A DNA stretch of 64,000 nt from Actinomycetota bacterium (GCA_021324045.1 JAJPJV010000038.1:1-64000), one strand, 5' to 3'. Shown: positions 40,278-49,710, numbered from the stretch's first letter. Translations and numbers: made by a program. Notes: a model not told the origin generated them from the letters alone.

Positions 40278-41717
40278 TCAGACAAGGACCTCGCGCGCTG
40301 CCTTCGCAATGCCCTCCGAGACCATCGGGTGCGGGAAGGCGACCTCGGCCAGTGCTCTGGCGCTCAGTCGCTCCCGGACCGCGATTGCCAGTGGTGCGAT
40401 GAGCTGGGCGGCATCGATGCCTGCGACCTGGGCCCCGAGAAGGCATGCGCTATGGGCGTCGAACACGAGCTTCATCCATCCTTCGGTTTCACCGAAGATT
40501 TGCGCTCGCGCATCGACTGCGTAGTCATAGGTACCGACAACGACCGCGGACCCGTCCCCGTAACGCTCACGTGCCTGAACCTCGGTGAGGCCGACACCGG
40601 CAAGCTCGGGATCGGTGAACACCGTGAACGGGACAGTGGAAAAGTCCATGCGATCGGCGATGGCTCCACCAGCCAGGACGTTGTGTGCAACGACGGTGCT
40701 CTGCCGAACAGCCGAGTGGAACAGCATGCTCCGACCATTGACGTCACCGGGAGCCCACACTCGGGGGTTCGTGGTCCGCAAGCCCGCATCGACGACCGGA
40801 CCATGACGGTCCAGGTCGATTCCCAGGTGCTCGACCCCCTCGGGGACGACCGAAATCCTTCCGGTCGCCATGATCACGAGATCGCCGGCCACCGACCCCT
40901 CCTGGAGACCGGTATCGGTGCTCGTGGCAGCCTGCTGCCGATAGCGCACGACGAACTCACCACCTCGGCGCTCGATCGCCGTCACAGCACTCCCGAGCTC
41001 GAGCTGGACACGACCCTTGAGCGAGCGCTCCAAGAACCTCGCGAGGTCCTCGTCGAACCCCGGGAGCACCTGGTCGGTGGCCTCGAGCACGACCGGGGCG
41101 GCACCGAGATGCTCCAAGATCGTGGCCGTCTCCATCCCGATGTACCCGCCACCGACGATGACCGGTCGAGCGGGAAGCTCGAGATCGGCACCAAGCCGGA
41201 ACAGGTCATGAGAGGTGACGGCAAGCTCTGCGCCGGGGATCGGAAGGCGGCTCGGTGCTGACCCGGTCGCAAGGATCAAGTGCTCGAAACGGTAGCGCTC
41301 GATTGCACCTGACGCCGTGGTGACCTCGATCTCGCTCTCGGAGATCACGTGCGCCGAGCCGGCGACGAAACGAACCGTCGAGGCATCGATCTCACGACGG
41401 TGCTGGTCGTAGCGCAATCGCTGCACGCGATCTTTGTGCTCGAGGATCGCACGCCAGACCGAGCTCGCTGGGCGGTCACCGCCGTCGACCTCGCTTCGAC
41501 GGGCCCCCGACAGCACGCCCGTGCGAGCACGCTGGTAGGCCAGCGCAGCCTCACGCACCGCCTTGGAGGGGATGCAGCCCTCGGCAAGACAGTCCCCGCC
41601 GAGGTTTCCGATGGGATCGGCCATCACGACCTGCCGACCGGCACGGTCGAGCAAGAACGCAGCCGGGTACCCCGCACCCCCCGCTCCGATGACCACGACA
41701 TCGACGTGCTCCGTCAT
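40278..41717 (-). CDS. Dihydrolipoamide dehydrogenase / mercuric-reductase-like flavoprotein
   Basis: A 479-residue class I pyridine nucleotide-disulfide oxidoreductase. FAD-binding VVVIGAGGAGYPAAFLLDRA begins it, the redox pair is in GGDCLAEGCIPSKAV, the NAD-binding loop is VIVGGGYIGMETATIL, and the C-terminal dimer domain has FPHPMVSEG with the catalytic-type His. Substrate (lipoamide, another disulfide, or metal) cannot be set from sequence; no E2 or mer genes are nearby. The neighbour upstream is another disulfide flavoprotein, suggesting a thiol-redox role. AAAGGAGG precedes the ATG. Confidence 0.88.
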   Translation of the reverse strand: MTEHVDVVVIGAGGAGYPAAFLLDRAGRQVVMADPIGNLGGDCLAEGCIPSKAVREAALAYQRARTGVLSGARRSEVDGGDRPASSVWRAILEHKDRVQRLRYDQHRREIDASTVRFVAGSAHVISESEIEVTTASGAIERYRFEHLILATGSAPSRLPIPGAELAVTSHDLFRLGADLELPARPVIVGGGYIGMETATILEHLGAAPVVLEATDQVLPGFDEDLARFLERSLKGRVQLELGSAVTAIERRGGEFVVRYRQQAATSTDTGLQEGSVAGDLVIMATGRISVVPEGVEHLGIDLDRHGPVVDAGLRTTNPRVWAPGDVNGRSMLFHSAVRQSTVVAHNVLAGGAIADRMDFSTVPFTVFTDPELAGVGLTEVQARERYGDGSAVVVGTYDYAVDARAQIFGETEGWMKLVFDAHSACLLGAQVAGIDAAQLIAPLAIAVRERLSARALAEVAFPHPMVSEGIAKAAREVLV

Positions 41718-42050
41718 TGCCTCCTCCTTTCATCAGCGCGCCTCGGTGCACTGCGCCACACCCCTGGCGCCCGGACGCCTGGCCGTTGGCGGCCTGTCCG
41801 GGAGCCCAGCCAGAGCTGCACCTTGACGACGTGCCGAGTAGCGGGTCGCCGACCCGCGAAACCTCCGAGATCGCCTCCTCGTTCCCAAAGCGCTCCCCTC
41901 GCCCCTGATGGCACCACGGCCCACCAAAAGGGACGATGCGTCACAAGGCTGGTCCGTCGTCGAGTCTCATGCCATGCCCTGGGGAACCGACACGGCCACG
42001 GCGAAGTCAACTGACCCATGGGCCTCATGCCTGCCCCCGCCAGGCCTCGC
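41718..42050. other. Intergenic region between two disulfide flavoprotein genes
   Basis: About 330 bases with no convincing gene. It holds the ribosome binding site of the flavoprotein gene at its left end. A seven-pair hairpin GCGGGTC (41841-41847), GCC, GACCCGC (41851-41857) could end the upstream transcript or sit in the leader. No promoter could be chosen with confidence. Confidence 0.45.
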
Positions 42051-43898
42051 CTATGACCGAGCCCGGCTGCCCGGTGTGGCCGTCGCGCGCGGACGCCTCC
42101 CCGAACTCGCTCGCTTGCCAGCGAGGGTCGGTTTTGCCCCGTTGGACCCACGAGCTGGCGCGCGCACGGTCGCCGTCTTGGGATGGGCTCGATCTGCAGC
42201 TGGGGCGCCCCGATCAGCCAAGTAGCGATCGGCAGCCAAGGCAGCGCTCGCCCCGGCGCCTGCGGCGACAACGATCTGCTTCTCGGGCTCATCGGTCACG
42301 TCGCCGGCCGCGAAGAACCCTGCCACCGTGGTTGATTGATCTCGGCCAACGGGGATCTCGCCCTGGGCGTTGAGCTCCAAGAGCCCCGCGACCGGCTCGG
42401 TGTTCGGCACGAGACCGATCTCTAAGAACACGCCGTCGACTGCGAGGTCGACTCGCTCGCGGCCATCGGTCCCTTGGAGGCGGACTCCGGTCAACTCATC
42501 CTTGCCCAGGAACTCACGGACCTCTGTCGCCGGGTGCAGCGTCACCCGATCGGAGGCGGTGACGCGCTCCACGAGGAGCGGGTCCGCCTGCCAGTCCGGG
42601 AGGATGTTGATCAAATGGATCTCCCGAGCGAATGAGAGAAGGTCGCGGGCCGCCGTGAAGGCGGAGTTCCCGCCGCCGATGATTGCCACACGCTTGTCGT
42701 GGTACAGGGGGGCGTCACAGGTGGCGCAGAAACCGATGCCTCTGCCGATGAACCGTGCCTCACCGGGCACCCCTAGTCGACGGTAGGTTTTCCCGGCGGC
42801 GTAGATGACGCTTCGTGCCTGGTACCGGGAACCGTCGCTCGTGTGCACGACGAACCCTGCATCGCTGGCCTCAACGGCCTTCACCGTCGCGTCGAGGCGC
42901 TCGGCGACGTCGTAGCGCTCGACGTGGCTCCGGAACGCTGCTGCGAGGTCCATCCCGGAGATCTCAGGGATCCCGAGATAGTTCTCGACGAGGGCGGTGT
43001 CGGTCACCTGTCCCCCGGGGTGGTCGCCGACCACAGCGACGTCGCGTGCCTTTCGAGCGGCGTAGATCGCCGCAGAGAACGCGGCCGGACCGGCACCGAC
43101 GATCACGACGTCGTAGAGGTGATCGGCGTCGGCAGCATGAACGGCGCGCTCGCCGCGTTGCTGGCGAATCAAGGAATCAATCTGCTCGTAGGCCGCCGGG
43201 CTTGCGAGCTTGAGGATCTCGAGGATCGCCGCGGCTTCCGGGAGCGCGCCCTCGAAAGCCGGCCGCTCGTTGACGACCGTCCGGGGGACGCCACCCACCT
43301 CGTAGCGCTGAACGAGGTCCGGAAACTCCGCGGCGTCGACCATGTCGGAGCGGATCTGGTCGTTGGCAATTGCCATCTGATGTGCCAGGCGCACCATCTT
43401 CGGGCAATACGGACACGTCAAGGTGACCATGATCTCGAGGTGGGTTGGTTCGTCGATCATGCGCACCAGCTGCTCGAGCCCAGGTGGGAGCCCGGAGCGC
43501 CCGTCCGAAACGTTGCGGATCGCTTCAACAAGCGACGAAAACTCGTAGCCAGCGGTGACCCCGATGAAGCGTACGCCGTAGTCGCGAGCACCGACGACCG
43601 CTGTGGTCGGTACCCGGCTGACCCCGAAGGCCCGAACCTCCTCGGCATCTTCAATCAGGTCGCGCACTTCGAGCGAGAGCTTGCCGGAGAGCGCCACCAA
43701 CTCCTCGAGGAGCTGACGTTGCTCCCGGCAGGCAGCACAAGCCTGTTCCTGGGTGAAGAACACCAGCCGCACTGGCTCGCGGAGCGCTTCCAGCATCGGC
43801 TGGAGTTGTCGCCGGGTCTCTTCGTCGATGAGCTCGGCCGGAGCACGCTGCCTGGAAGTGGCCGTTGCCCTTGCCTCCTTTCTCCGCAACTTGGTCAT
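42051..43898 (-). CDS. Protein disulfide oxidoreductase-thioredoxin reductase fusion
   Basis: A 615-residue fusion. Residues about 25-240 are a two-thioredoxin-fold protein disulfide oxidoreductase (PDO/AhpF-N-like) with redox pairs CAAC (54-57) and CPYC (162-165). Residues about 260-560 are a low-molecular-weight thioredoxin reductase with YDVVIVGAGPAAFSAAIYAA, the redox pair CATC (391-394), NADPH loop VAIIGGGNSAFTAARDL and GFFAAGDVTDEP. A basic low-complexity tail of about 55 residues follows. The reductase probably reduces its own disulfide domains, which then pass electrons to proteins or a peroxidase. It diverges from putA. Confidence 0.9.
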   Translation of the reverse strand: MTKLRRKEARATATSRQRAPAELIDEETRRQLQPMLEALREPVRLVFFTQEQACAACREQRQLLEELVALSGKLSLEVRDLIEDAEEVRAFGVSRVPTTAVVGARDYGVRFIGVTAGYEFSSLVEAIRNVSDGRSGLPPGLEQLVRMIDEPTHLEIMVTLTCPYCPKMVRLAHQMAIANDQIRSDMVDAAEFPDLVQRYEVGGVPRTVVNERPAFEGALPEAAAILEILKLASPAAYEQIDSLIRQQRGERAVHAADADHLYDVVIVGAGPAAFSAAIYAARKARDVAVVGDHPGGQVTDTALVENYLGIPEISGMDLAAAFRSHVERYDVAERLDATVKAVEASDAGFVVHTSDGSRYQARSVIYAAGKTYRRLGVPGEARFIGRGIGFCATCDAPLYHDKRVAIIGGGNSAFTAARDLLSFAREIHLINILPDWQADPLLVERVTASDRVTLHPATEVREFLGKDELTGVRLQGTDGRERVDLAVDGVFLEIGLVPNTEPVAGLLELNAQGEIPVGRDQSTTVAGFFAAGDVTDEPEKQIVVAAGAGASAALAADRYLADRGAPAADRAHPKTATVRAPARGSNGAKPTLAGKRASSGRRPRATATPGSRARS

Positions 43899-44159
43899 GG
43901 CTTCGTCACGAACCGCTCACATGCTCCCCCACGACGCTGCACGGCGCCAGGGCCGAATGTCCCTTCGCCAGCGATTCCCGTCAGACAATGGCTCCCGGCG
44001 ACGCCGCAAGGCAACGCAACGACCGAGCCGCTGGCCGGTGCCAAAGGCCCTGTGGACCTCCGCCCATCGAAGCGGCTCAGCCGACGACCGGCACGGAACC
44101 CGTGCGCCATCATGTGCACACGCGGAGTTCACGGGGCTCCCGAACTCGTCTCCACCGGG

Positions 44160-44165
44160 TAGGTC
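44160..44165 (+). promoter_or_regulatory. Predicted -10 (TAGGTC) of leaderless putA
   Basis: TAGGTC lies exactly six bases before the ATG of putA, which lacks a convincing ribosome binding site. The last base deviates from the T seen in the other hexamers of the set. The rest of the 43899-44171 gap shows no other clear signal. Confidence 0.35.
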
Positions 44166-44171
44166 GAGATC

Positions 44172-47100
44172 ATGAATCAGGTTCCACCGGCGATTGCCGC
44201 CAACGACCAGGAGGTGGTCGACCGAGCCTTGACGCTCGCCGATCGACTCCTCGAGGCAACGCAGGCGGCGCCGACCCCGATCGGTCGGCGCCGCGAGGAG
44301 CGGTTGCGACGCATCCTTGCGAGCGAACAGGGACCGCGCCTGATCTTCGCGCTGGCCGATCGTGGGCTGCGGCCACCGGAGGCGAGGGCAGGGCTCCGCC
44401 AGCTGGCCCGACTGGCCTCGGGCGACCTCACCGCCCTAGAACCCGTCGATCGGCTCCTCGTGCGGGCGGCCACCGTCATCGGGCGCGTGCTGCCAACACC
44501 GGTCATGGCGGCCGTGCGCGCGAGGGTCCGCTACGAGACCCTCCCCCTCATCTTTCCTGCCGAACCCGGCCGCCTCAGTCGTGCGTTGCGGCGCGTGCGG
44601 GCCGCGGGCAGCCGGCCGAACCTGAACCTCCTCGGCGAGGCCATCCTGGGCGAGTCCGAGGCGCAGCGGCGCACCGATGCGATCGCGGCCCTGCTGTCCC
44701 GCCCCGACGTTGACTGCGTCTCGGTGAAGGTGTCGTCGTTGGCCTCCGGGCTGAGCTTGCTGGACACCGCCGGCTCTGTCGCTCGGATCAGCGAGCGCTT
44801 GGGACAGCTGTACCGGCTGGCACTTCAGACGAAGCCGACATCCCTGGTCGTCCTCGACATGGAGGCACACCCAGATCTCCATCTCACCCTCGAGGCGCTC
44901 CGCTTGGCCCTCGAGGATCCGGGCTTCGATGCGCTCGAGCTCGGTATCGCACTGCAGGCATACCTCCCCGACACCCACGCAGTGCTCGAGGACCTCCTGT
45001 CGTGGGGTCATGCGCGCTTCGATCGCGCAGGCCGCGGCATCTACGTTCGACTCGTCAAGGGTGCCAACCTCGCAATGGAACGCGTCGAGGCAGAACTTCA
45101 CGGGTGGCCCGCCGCACCGTATGCCACCAAGGCCGAGACCGACGCCTCGTACCTCCGGTTGCTCGACCGTTTGGTCCGGCCCGAGCACAGCCCGTGGCTA
45201 CGGGTGGGGCTCGGCACCCACAACCTTTTCTTCCTTTCCTACGGCGTGGCGCTGGCCGAGGCGCGCGGCATGGCCGGACGCGTCGGTCCGGAGATGCTCG
45301 CCGGTATGGCGGGGCGCCAAGCCGTCGCCACAGCCCGTTTGGTGGGCCAGGTGCTGCTGTACGTGCCCATCGCCGCCGATCGAGATCTCCACACCTCTAT
45401 CGCCTACCTCGCCCGGCGCCTCGACGAGAACGCAACCCCCGAAGGGTTCCTGCGCCATTCCCTCGAGTTCACCCCCCGGAGCAACGCCTGGCGGGAGCAG
45501 CGCACTCGCTTCTTGGCCGCGCTCCGCAGCGTGGAAACGGTCTCCACGACGCAGCGTCAAACCCAGGATCGCACTCGCCTTCCCGCTGCCGCCGCGCCCG
45601 GACCGACAACGGACCTCGCCGAAGACACCGTGCCCGCCGAGGAGCGTCCGCCGGAGTTCCGCAACGAGCCGGACACGGACCTCTCGGTCGGCGCGAACCG
45701 ACGATGGGCTCGCCAGGCACTTGCACGCGCGGGGCACCGCTCGGTTCCCGATGCCGACATCACCGCCGTCGAGCGCGCGCTGGACCGGGCAGGGGCAACG
45801 AGCTGGACGGCCACCACCACCGAGGATCGTCGCCACATTCTCCGCTCGGCTGCAGCGGTGATGGCCCGGGGCCGTCAGGAGGCGATCGCGGTCATGGCGA
45901 GCGAGACCGGGAAGACCTTCGAGGAGGCAGATCACGAAGTCTCGGAGGCCATCGACTATGCACGCTGGTACGCCGCCCAGACGCACCTCCTCGATGACCT
46001 TGCCTCCGAGGCGATCATGGAACCACTGGGCACCGTTGCCGTCGTGCCGCCATGGAACTTCCCCTACGCCATTCCGGCCAGCGGTGTACTTGCAGCGTTG
46101 GCGGCAGGCAACTCGGTCCTTCTCAAGCCCTCGCCTCAAGCGCGAGCTGTGAGCAGCCTTCTCGTCGACCAGCTGCAGCGCGCTGGCGTTCCCCACGATG
46201 CGGTCCAGCTCGTGGCCGCGCCCGACGGCGAGATCGGACGAAAGCTCGTCACCCACGAGGGAATCGCCGCGGTCGTGATGACGGGCTCGTGGGAGACGGC
46301 ACGGCGCTTCGCGCGGTGGCGCCCGGATCTGCGCCTCCTCGCAGAGACGAGCGGGAAAAACGCCATCGTCGTCTCCGCAACCGCCGACGTGGACCAAGCC
46401 GTCCGTGACATCGTCCACTCGGCCTTCTCCCACGCCGGACAGAAGTGCTCCGCAGCCAGCCTCGCCATCGTCGACGCCTCCGTCTACGACCGTTCGCCGT
46501 TCCTTCGCCAGCTCCAGGACGCGGTCGAAAGCCTCCGGGTCGGTGCTGCGAACGAACCGCGCACCCAGATCGGCCCGATCGTGGGCCCGTTCACCGATCG
46601 CCTCGAGCGAGCGCTCACGACGCTCGATCCTGGAGAATCCTGGCTCGTCGAGCCACGCTGCATCGACCACGATGCAGCGCTGTGGTCTCCGGGCGTCCGA
46701 CTCGGCGTACAACCGGGCAGCTGGGCACATACCACCGAGTGGTTCGGCCCCGTGCTCGGGGTGATGCGTGCATCGGACCTGCGAACTGCCATCGCCTGGC
46801 AGAACGCGGTGCCCTACGGCCTCACCGGGGGCCTGGAGTCCTTGGACCGGGATGAACAGCAGGCCTGGATCGACACAGTGGAGGTCGGAAATGCCTACAT
46901 CAACCGTCCGACCACCGGGGCAATCGTCGGGCGACAACCCTTCGGGGGCTGGAAGCGTTCAGCGTTCGGCCCGACGGCCAAGACCGGTGGTCCGAACTAC
47001 CTCTTGAACCTCGGGCGTTGGCGGGACACCGACCTGCGCAGCGTCTCGGAGGTCGAACGCTCCTACCGAGCGGCATGGGAGACGCACTTCTCGCTTCGAC

Positions 47101-47510
47101 ACGACCTGGCGGGGCTGCGATCCGAGGAGAACGTCCTCATCTACCGGCCGCTGCCCGGCGTCACGCTGCGGGTCAACGACGATGTCGATCCCGGCCAGAT
47201 CGCCCAGGCGATCCTTGCGGCCCGGCTCGCTGGAACGCCCTTGGAAATTTCCTCGCCGACCCCGGTTGCGAGCACCGGCGAAGCGGTGGTCGTCGAAACA
47301 AGCGAGAGCCTCGTAGCCCGCCTCGACGAGCACCGGCGCCTTCGCATCCTCGGTCCGCCAGAACCGCCCCTTCTCAGCGCCGCAGCAGCCAGAGGGATCA
47401 CTGTCTCGATGGATCCGCTCAGCGCGTCTGGCAGAGTGGAGCTTCCGAGATGGCTGCGAGAACAACTGGTGAGCCGCACTCGTCACCGCTACGGCAACCT
47501 GATGGAATGA
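44172..47510 (+). CDS. putA: Bifunctional proline dehydrogenase / P5C dehydrogenase
   Basis: PutA oxidises proline to pyrroline-5-carboxylate with FAD, then to glutamate with NAD. The 1112-residue protein has a proline dehydrogenase barrel (about 130-440: DVDCVSVKVSSLASGL, GIALQAYLPDTHAVLEDLL, YVRLVKGAN) and an aldehyde dehydrogenase domain (about 500-980) with VVPPWNFPYAIPASGVLAAL, the Glu in LLAETSGKNAIVV and the catalytic Cys in AFSHAGQKCSAASLAIVD. A C-terminal extension of about 130 residues follows. No N-terminal DNA-binding domain is present. It heads a run with ornithine cyclodeaminase and arginine-dihydrolase-like genes, and P5C may be channelled. Confidence 0.92.
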   Translation: MNQVPPAIAANDQEVVDRALTLADRLLEATQAAPTPIGRRREERLRRILASEQGPRLIFALADRGLRPPEARAGLRQLARLASGDLTALEPVDRLLVRAATVIGRVLPTPVMAAVRARVRYETLPLIFPAEPGRLSRALRRVRAAGSRPNLNLLGEAILGESEAQRRTDAIAALLSRPDVDCVSVKVSSLASGLSLLDTAGSVARISERLGQLYRLALQTKPTSLVVLDMEAHPDLHLTLEALRLALEDPGFDALELGIALQAYLPDTHAVLEDLLSWGHARFDRAGRGIYVRLVKGANLAMERVEAELHGWPAAPYATKAETDASYLRLLDRLVRPEHSPWLRVGLGTHNLFFLSYGVALAEARGMAGRVGPEMLAGMAGRQAVATARLVGQVLLYVPIAADRDLHTSIAYLARRLDENATPEGFLRHSLEFTPRSNAWREQRTRFLAALRSVETVSTTQRQTQDRTRLPAAAAPGPTTDLAEDTVPAEERPPEFRNEPDTDLSVGANRRWARQALARAGHRSVPDADITAVERALDRAGATSWTATTTEDRRHILRSAAAVMARGRQEAIAVMASETGKTFEEADHEVSEAIDYARWYAAQTHLLDDLASEAIMEPLGTVAVVPPWNFPYAIPASGVLAALAAGNSVLLKPSPQARAVSSLLVDQLQRAGVPHDAVQLVAAPDGEIGRKLVTHEGIAAVVMTGSWETARRFARWRPDLRLLAETSGKNAIVVSATADVDQAVRDIVHSAFSHAGQKCSAASLAIVDASVYDRSPFLRQLQDAVESLRVGAANEPRTQIGPIVGPFTDRLERALTTLDPGESWLVEPRCIDHDAALWSPGVRLGVQPGSWAHTTEWFGPVLGVMRASDLRTAIAWQNAVPYGLTGGLESLDRDEQQAWIDTVEVGNAYINRPTTGAIVGRQPFGGWKRSAFGPTAKTGGPNYLLNLGRWRDTDLRSVSEVERSYRAAWETHFSLRHDLAGLRSEENVLIYRPLPGVTLRVNDDVDPGQIAQAILAARLAGTPLEISSPTPVASTGEAVVVETSESLVARLDEHRRLRILGPPEPPLLSAAAARGITVSMDPLSASGRVELPRWLREQLVSRTRHRYGNLME

Positions 47511-47544
47511 ACGCTGCATCCCGGTCGACCCGCGACCTGAACCC

Positions 47545-48792
47545 ATGACCGCCCTTCCAGCACAGCCCGAGCGAGAACTGATCGAGCTCACGGGCCACAT
47601 CATCGACTCCCTGACGCTGGCCAAGATCCTCGACCTCATCCTCGAGGCCGGTGCCGACTACCGGATCATCGACGTCGACATCGGCCGCACCAACCTCGAT
47701 CCCAGCACCGTGCACCTCGAAGTCACGGCCTCGGACCATGACCTGCTCGCCGCGCTGGTCGAACGATTGCAGATCCACGGGGCCAACAGGGTCGCTCGGC
47801 AAGAAGCGGTCCTTGAACCTGCCGATCGCGATGGTGTCCTCCCGGTCGGTTTCTATGCGACGACCAACCTCCCCACTCGTGTGCTCATCAACGGGCGATG
47901 GCTCACCGTCGACAATCCCGAGATGGACTGCGGCCTTGTCGTCGACCAATCCACGATGACCGCACGGACCGTCCCGATGCATCGAATCAGAGCCGGTGAT
48001 CTCGTTGTCGTCGGCATGAGCGGTGTGGAGGTCGATGCACCCGAGCGGCCCCGTGGCGCCAGCCCCTTCGAATTCATGACCTCCGAGGTGTCGCCCGAGA
48101 AGCCGAAAGCATTGTTGGTTGCCGAGGTCGCCCGCCGGATCGGCGACGCCAAGCGCCATGGTGGGCGGGTTCTCGCCGTCTGCGGCCCGGCGGTGGTCCA
48201 CACCGGAGCCGCCTCTGAAGTTGCGCGCCTCGTGCACGACGGCTGGATCGACGTCCTGTTCGCCGGGAACGGCTTCGCCGCCCACGACATCGAGGCAAAC
48301 GTGCTGGGAACGTCGCTCGGCGTCTCCGTGGGGGAAGGTCGACCAGTCGAGCACGGCCATGCCAACCACCTGCGAGTGATCAACGAGATCCGACGCCGGG
48401 GATCGATCGCGGCCGCAGTCGATGACGGGTTCATCACCGGAGGCGTGATGTTCGAATGCGTCAAGCGAGGGGTCCCGTTCGTTCTCGCCGGTTCCATCCG
48501 CGATGACGGTCCGCTCCCCGAGGTGCAAACCGATGTGGTGGCGGCCGTCGATGCGATGCGCTCGCACCTTCACCGGGTGACCATCGCACTCATGCTGGCC
48601 TCGACGTTGCATTCGATCGCAACGGGCAACATCTTGCCTGCCGGCGTCGAAACCTACTGCGTCGACATCAATCCCGCCGTCGTCACCAAGCTCGGTGACC
48701 GTGGCAGTCACCAGGCCCTCGGAGTGGTCACAGACGTCGGGCTCTTCCTCCGTGACCTCGTCTCCTGCCTGCGCGACCGAGCTCATGGGTGA
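47545..48792 (+). CDS. Archaeal-type ornithine cyclodeaminase (TIGR00300, LOR/SDH-like)
   Basis: A 415-residue protein of the TIGR00300 group. ELTGHIIDSLTLAKILDLIL with VDIGRTNLDPSTVHLEVTA forms the N-terminal LOR/SDH-conserved domain. The rest holds the NAD-type fold (GGRVLAVCGPAVVHTGAAS, DVLFAGNGFAAHDIEANVLG, GHANHLRVINEIRRRGSI). Archaeal and cyanobacterial (AgrE C-terminal) members convert ornithine to proline with release of ammonia. It lies 34 bases after putA, so its proposed product is the substrate of PutA. The activity is inferred from family and neighbours. Confidence 0.82.
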   Translation: MTALPAQPERELIELTGHIIDSLTLAKILDLILEAGADYRIIDVDIGRTNLDPSTVHLEVTASDHDLLAALVERLQIHGANRVARQEAVLEPADRDGVLPVGFYATTNLPTRVLINGRWLTVDNPEMDCGLVVDQSTMTARTVPMHRIRAGDLVVVGMSGVEVDAPERPRGASPFEFMTSEVSPEKPKALLVAEVARRIGDAKRHGGRVLAVCGPAVVHTGAASEVARLVHDGWIDVLFAGNGFAAHDIEANVLGTSLGVSVGEGRPVEHGHANHLRVINEIRRRGSIAAAVDDGFITGGVMFECVKRGVPFVLAGSIRDDGPLPEVQTDVVAAVDAMRSHLHRVTIALMLASTLHSIATGNILPAGVETYCVDINPAVVTKLGDRGSHQALGVVTDVGLFLRDLVSCLRDRAHG

Positions 48793-48838
48793 GCACCGGC
48801 CCGGGCCCGGCAGAACCATGTGTTTGAACTGAGGCGAG

Positions 48839-49678
48839 ATGGCCGAGCTGACCTGGGGTCGCCGCTATCTCATGTGCCCGCCCCGCTACTTCGAAATCGC
48901 CTACGAGATCAATCCGTGGATGCACCGCGACGTCACAGTCGATCCTGACCGCGCACTCGCGCAGTGGGAAGGTTTGCGCAGAACCCTCGAGGAAGCCGGG
49001 GCCGACGTCGAGCTCCTCGATCCGGTTCCGGGGGCGCCCGATCTCGTGTTCACCGCGAACGCCGGCTTCGTGAACGCCGGTCGATTCGTACCCAGCAACT
49101 TCGCGCATCCCGAACGCCAGGTGGAGACGCCCCACGATCTGGCATGGTTCATTCAGCACGACTACCGCATCGATCGCCTCCCGGCGAACGTCCATTACGA
49201 AGGAGCGGGCGATTCACTCCCCTTCGGGAAAGTGCTCCTCGCTGGCTACCGCACACGATCCGACGCGGCCAGCCATGTCCATCTCTCCGCACTCTTGCAC
49301 GTTGCAGTCCGGTCCATCGAGTTACTCGACGATCGTCTCTACCACCTCGACCTCACCTTCTGTCCGCTGGACGAGCGTCGGGCGATCATTGCGCCGACCG
49401 CCTGGGATGCATACGGACGGCGAGTCGTCGCTTCGGTCGTCGCGGAGCCGCTCGTGCTGAGCGCCGACGAGGCTCTGTCCTTCTGTGCCAACTCGATCGT
49501 CGTCGGCAAGACCGTCATCATGCCCTGCTGCCCACCGCCAGTCGGGCGACAGCTGGAGCGCTGGGGTTTTGACGTCGCGATCTGCGCGGTGGATGAGTTC
49601 CTCAAAGCTGGCGGCGGATGCCGGTGCTTGACCCTCCCTCTCGACATCGACCTCACGACCTCGGTGTCGCCAGGGTGA
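48839..49678 (+). CDS. Arginine dihydrolase-like (GME/DDAH-fold) enzyme
   Basis: A 279-residue guanidino-group-modifying enzyme. Conserved residues are the Asn in VFTANAGFV (residue 74), Glu/Asp in YEGAGD (121-125), the His in YHLDLTFCPL (169) and the nucleophilic Cys in GGGCRCLTLPL (263). The spacing closely matches the N-terminal domain of cyanobacterial ArgZ/AgrE, which hydrolyses arginine to ornithine, ammonia and CO2; DDAH activity is the main alternative. Placed after the ornithine cyclodeaminase, it would supply ornithine. ATG 48839 has GAGGCGAG upstream. Confidence 0.8.
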   Translation: MAELTWGRRYLMCPPRYFEIAYEINPWMHRDVTVDPDRALAQWEGLRRTLEEAGADVELLDPVPGAPDLVFTANAGFVNAGRFVPSNFAHPERQVETPHDLAWFIQHDYRIDRLPANVHYEGAGDSLPFGKVLLAGYRTRSDAASHVHLSALLHVAVRSIELLDDRLYHLDLTFCPLDERRAIIAPTAWDAYGRRVVASVVAEPLVLSADEALSFCANSIVVGKTVIMPCCPPPVGRQLERWGFDVAICAVDEFLKAGGGCRCLTLPLDIDLTTSVSPG

Positions 49679-49691
49679 CCACGGTCGTGAC

Positions 49692-49710
49692 CTTCGGCCC
49701 TAGGCCGAAG
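49692..49710 (+). terminator. Hairpin after the arginine/proline operon
   Basis: CTTCGGCC (49692-49699), loop CTA, GGCCGAAG (49703-49710) form a perfect stem 14 bases past the stop of the dihydrolase-like gene. No T-run follows. It is the likely end of the putA operon. Confidence 0.5.

Noticed and set aside
45198-46937. 579-codon minus-strand frame opposite putA
   Set aside because: Antisense shadow of PutA with no family motifs.
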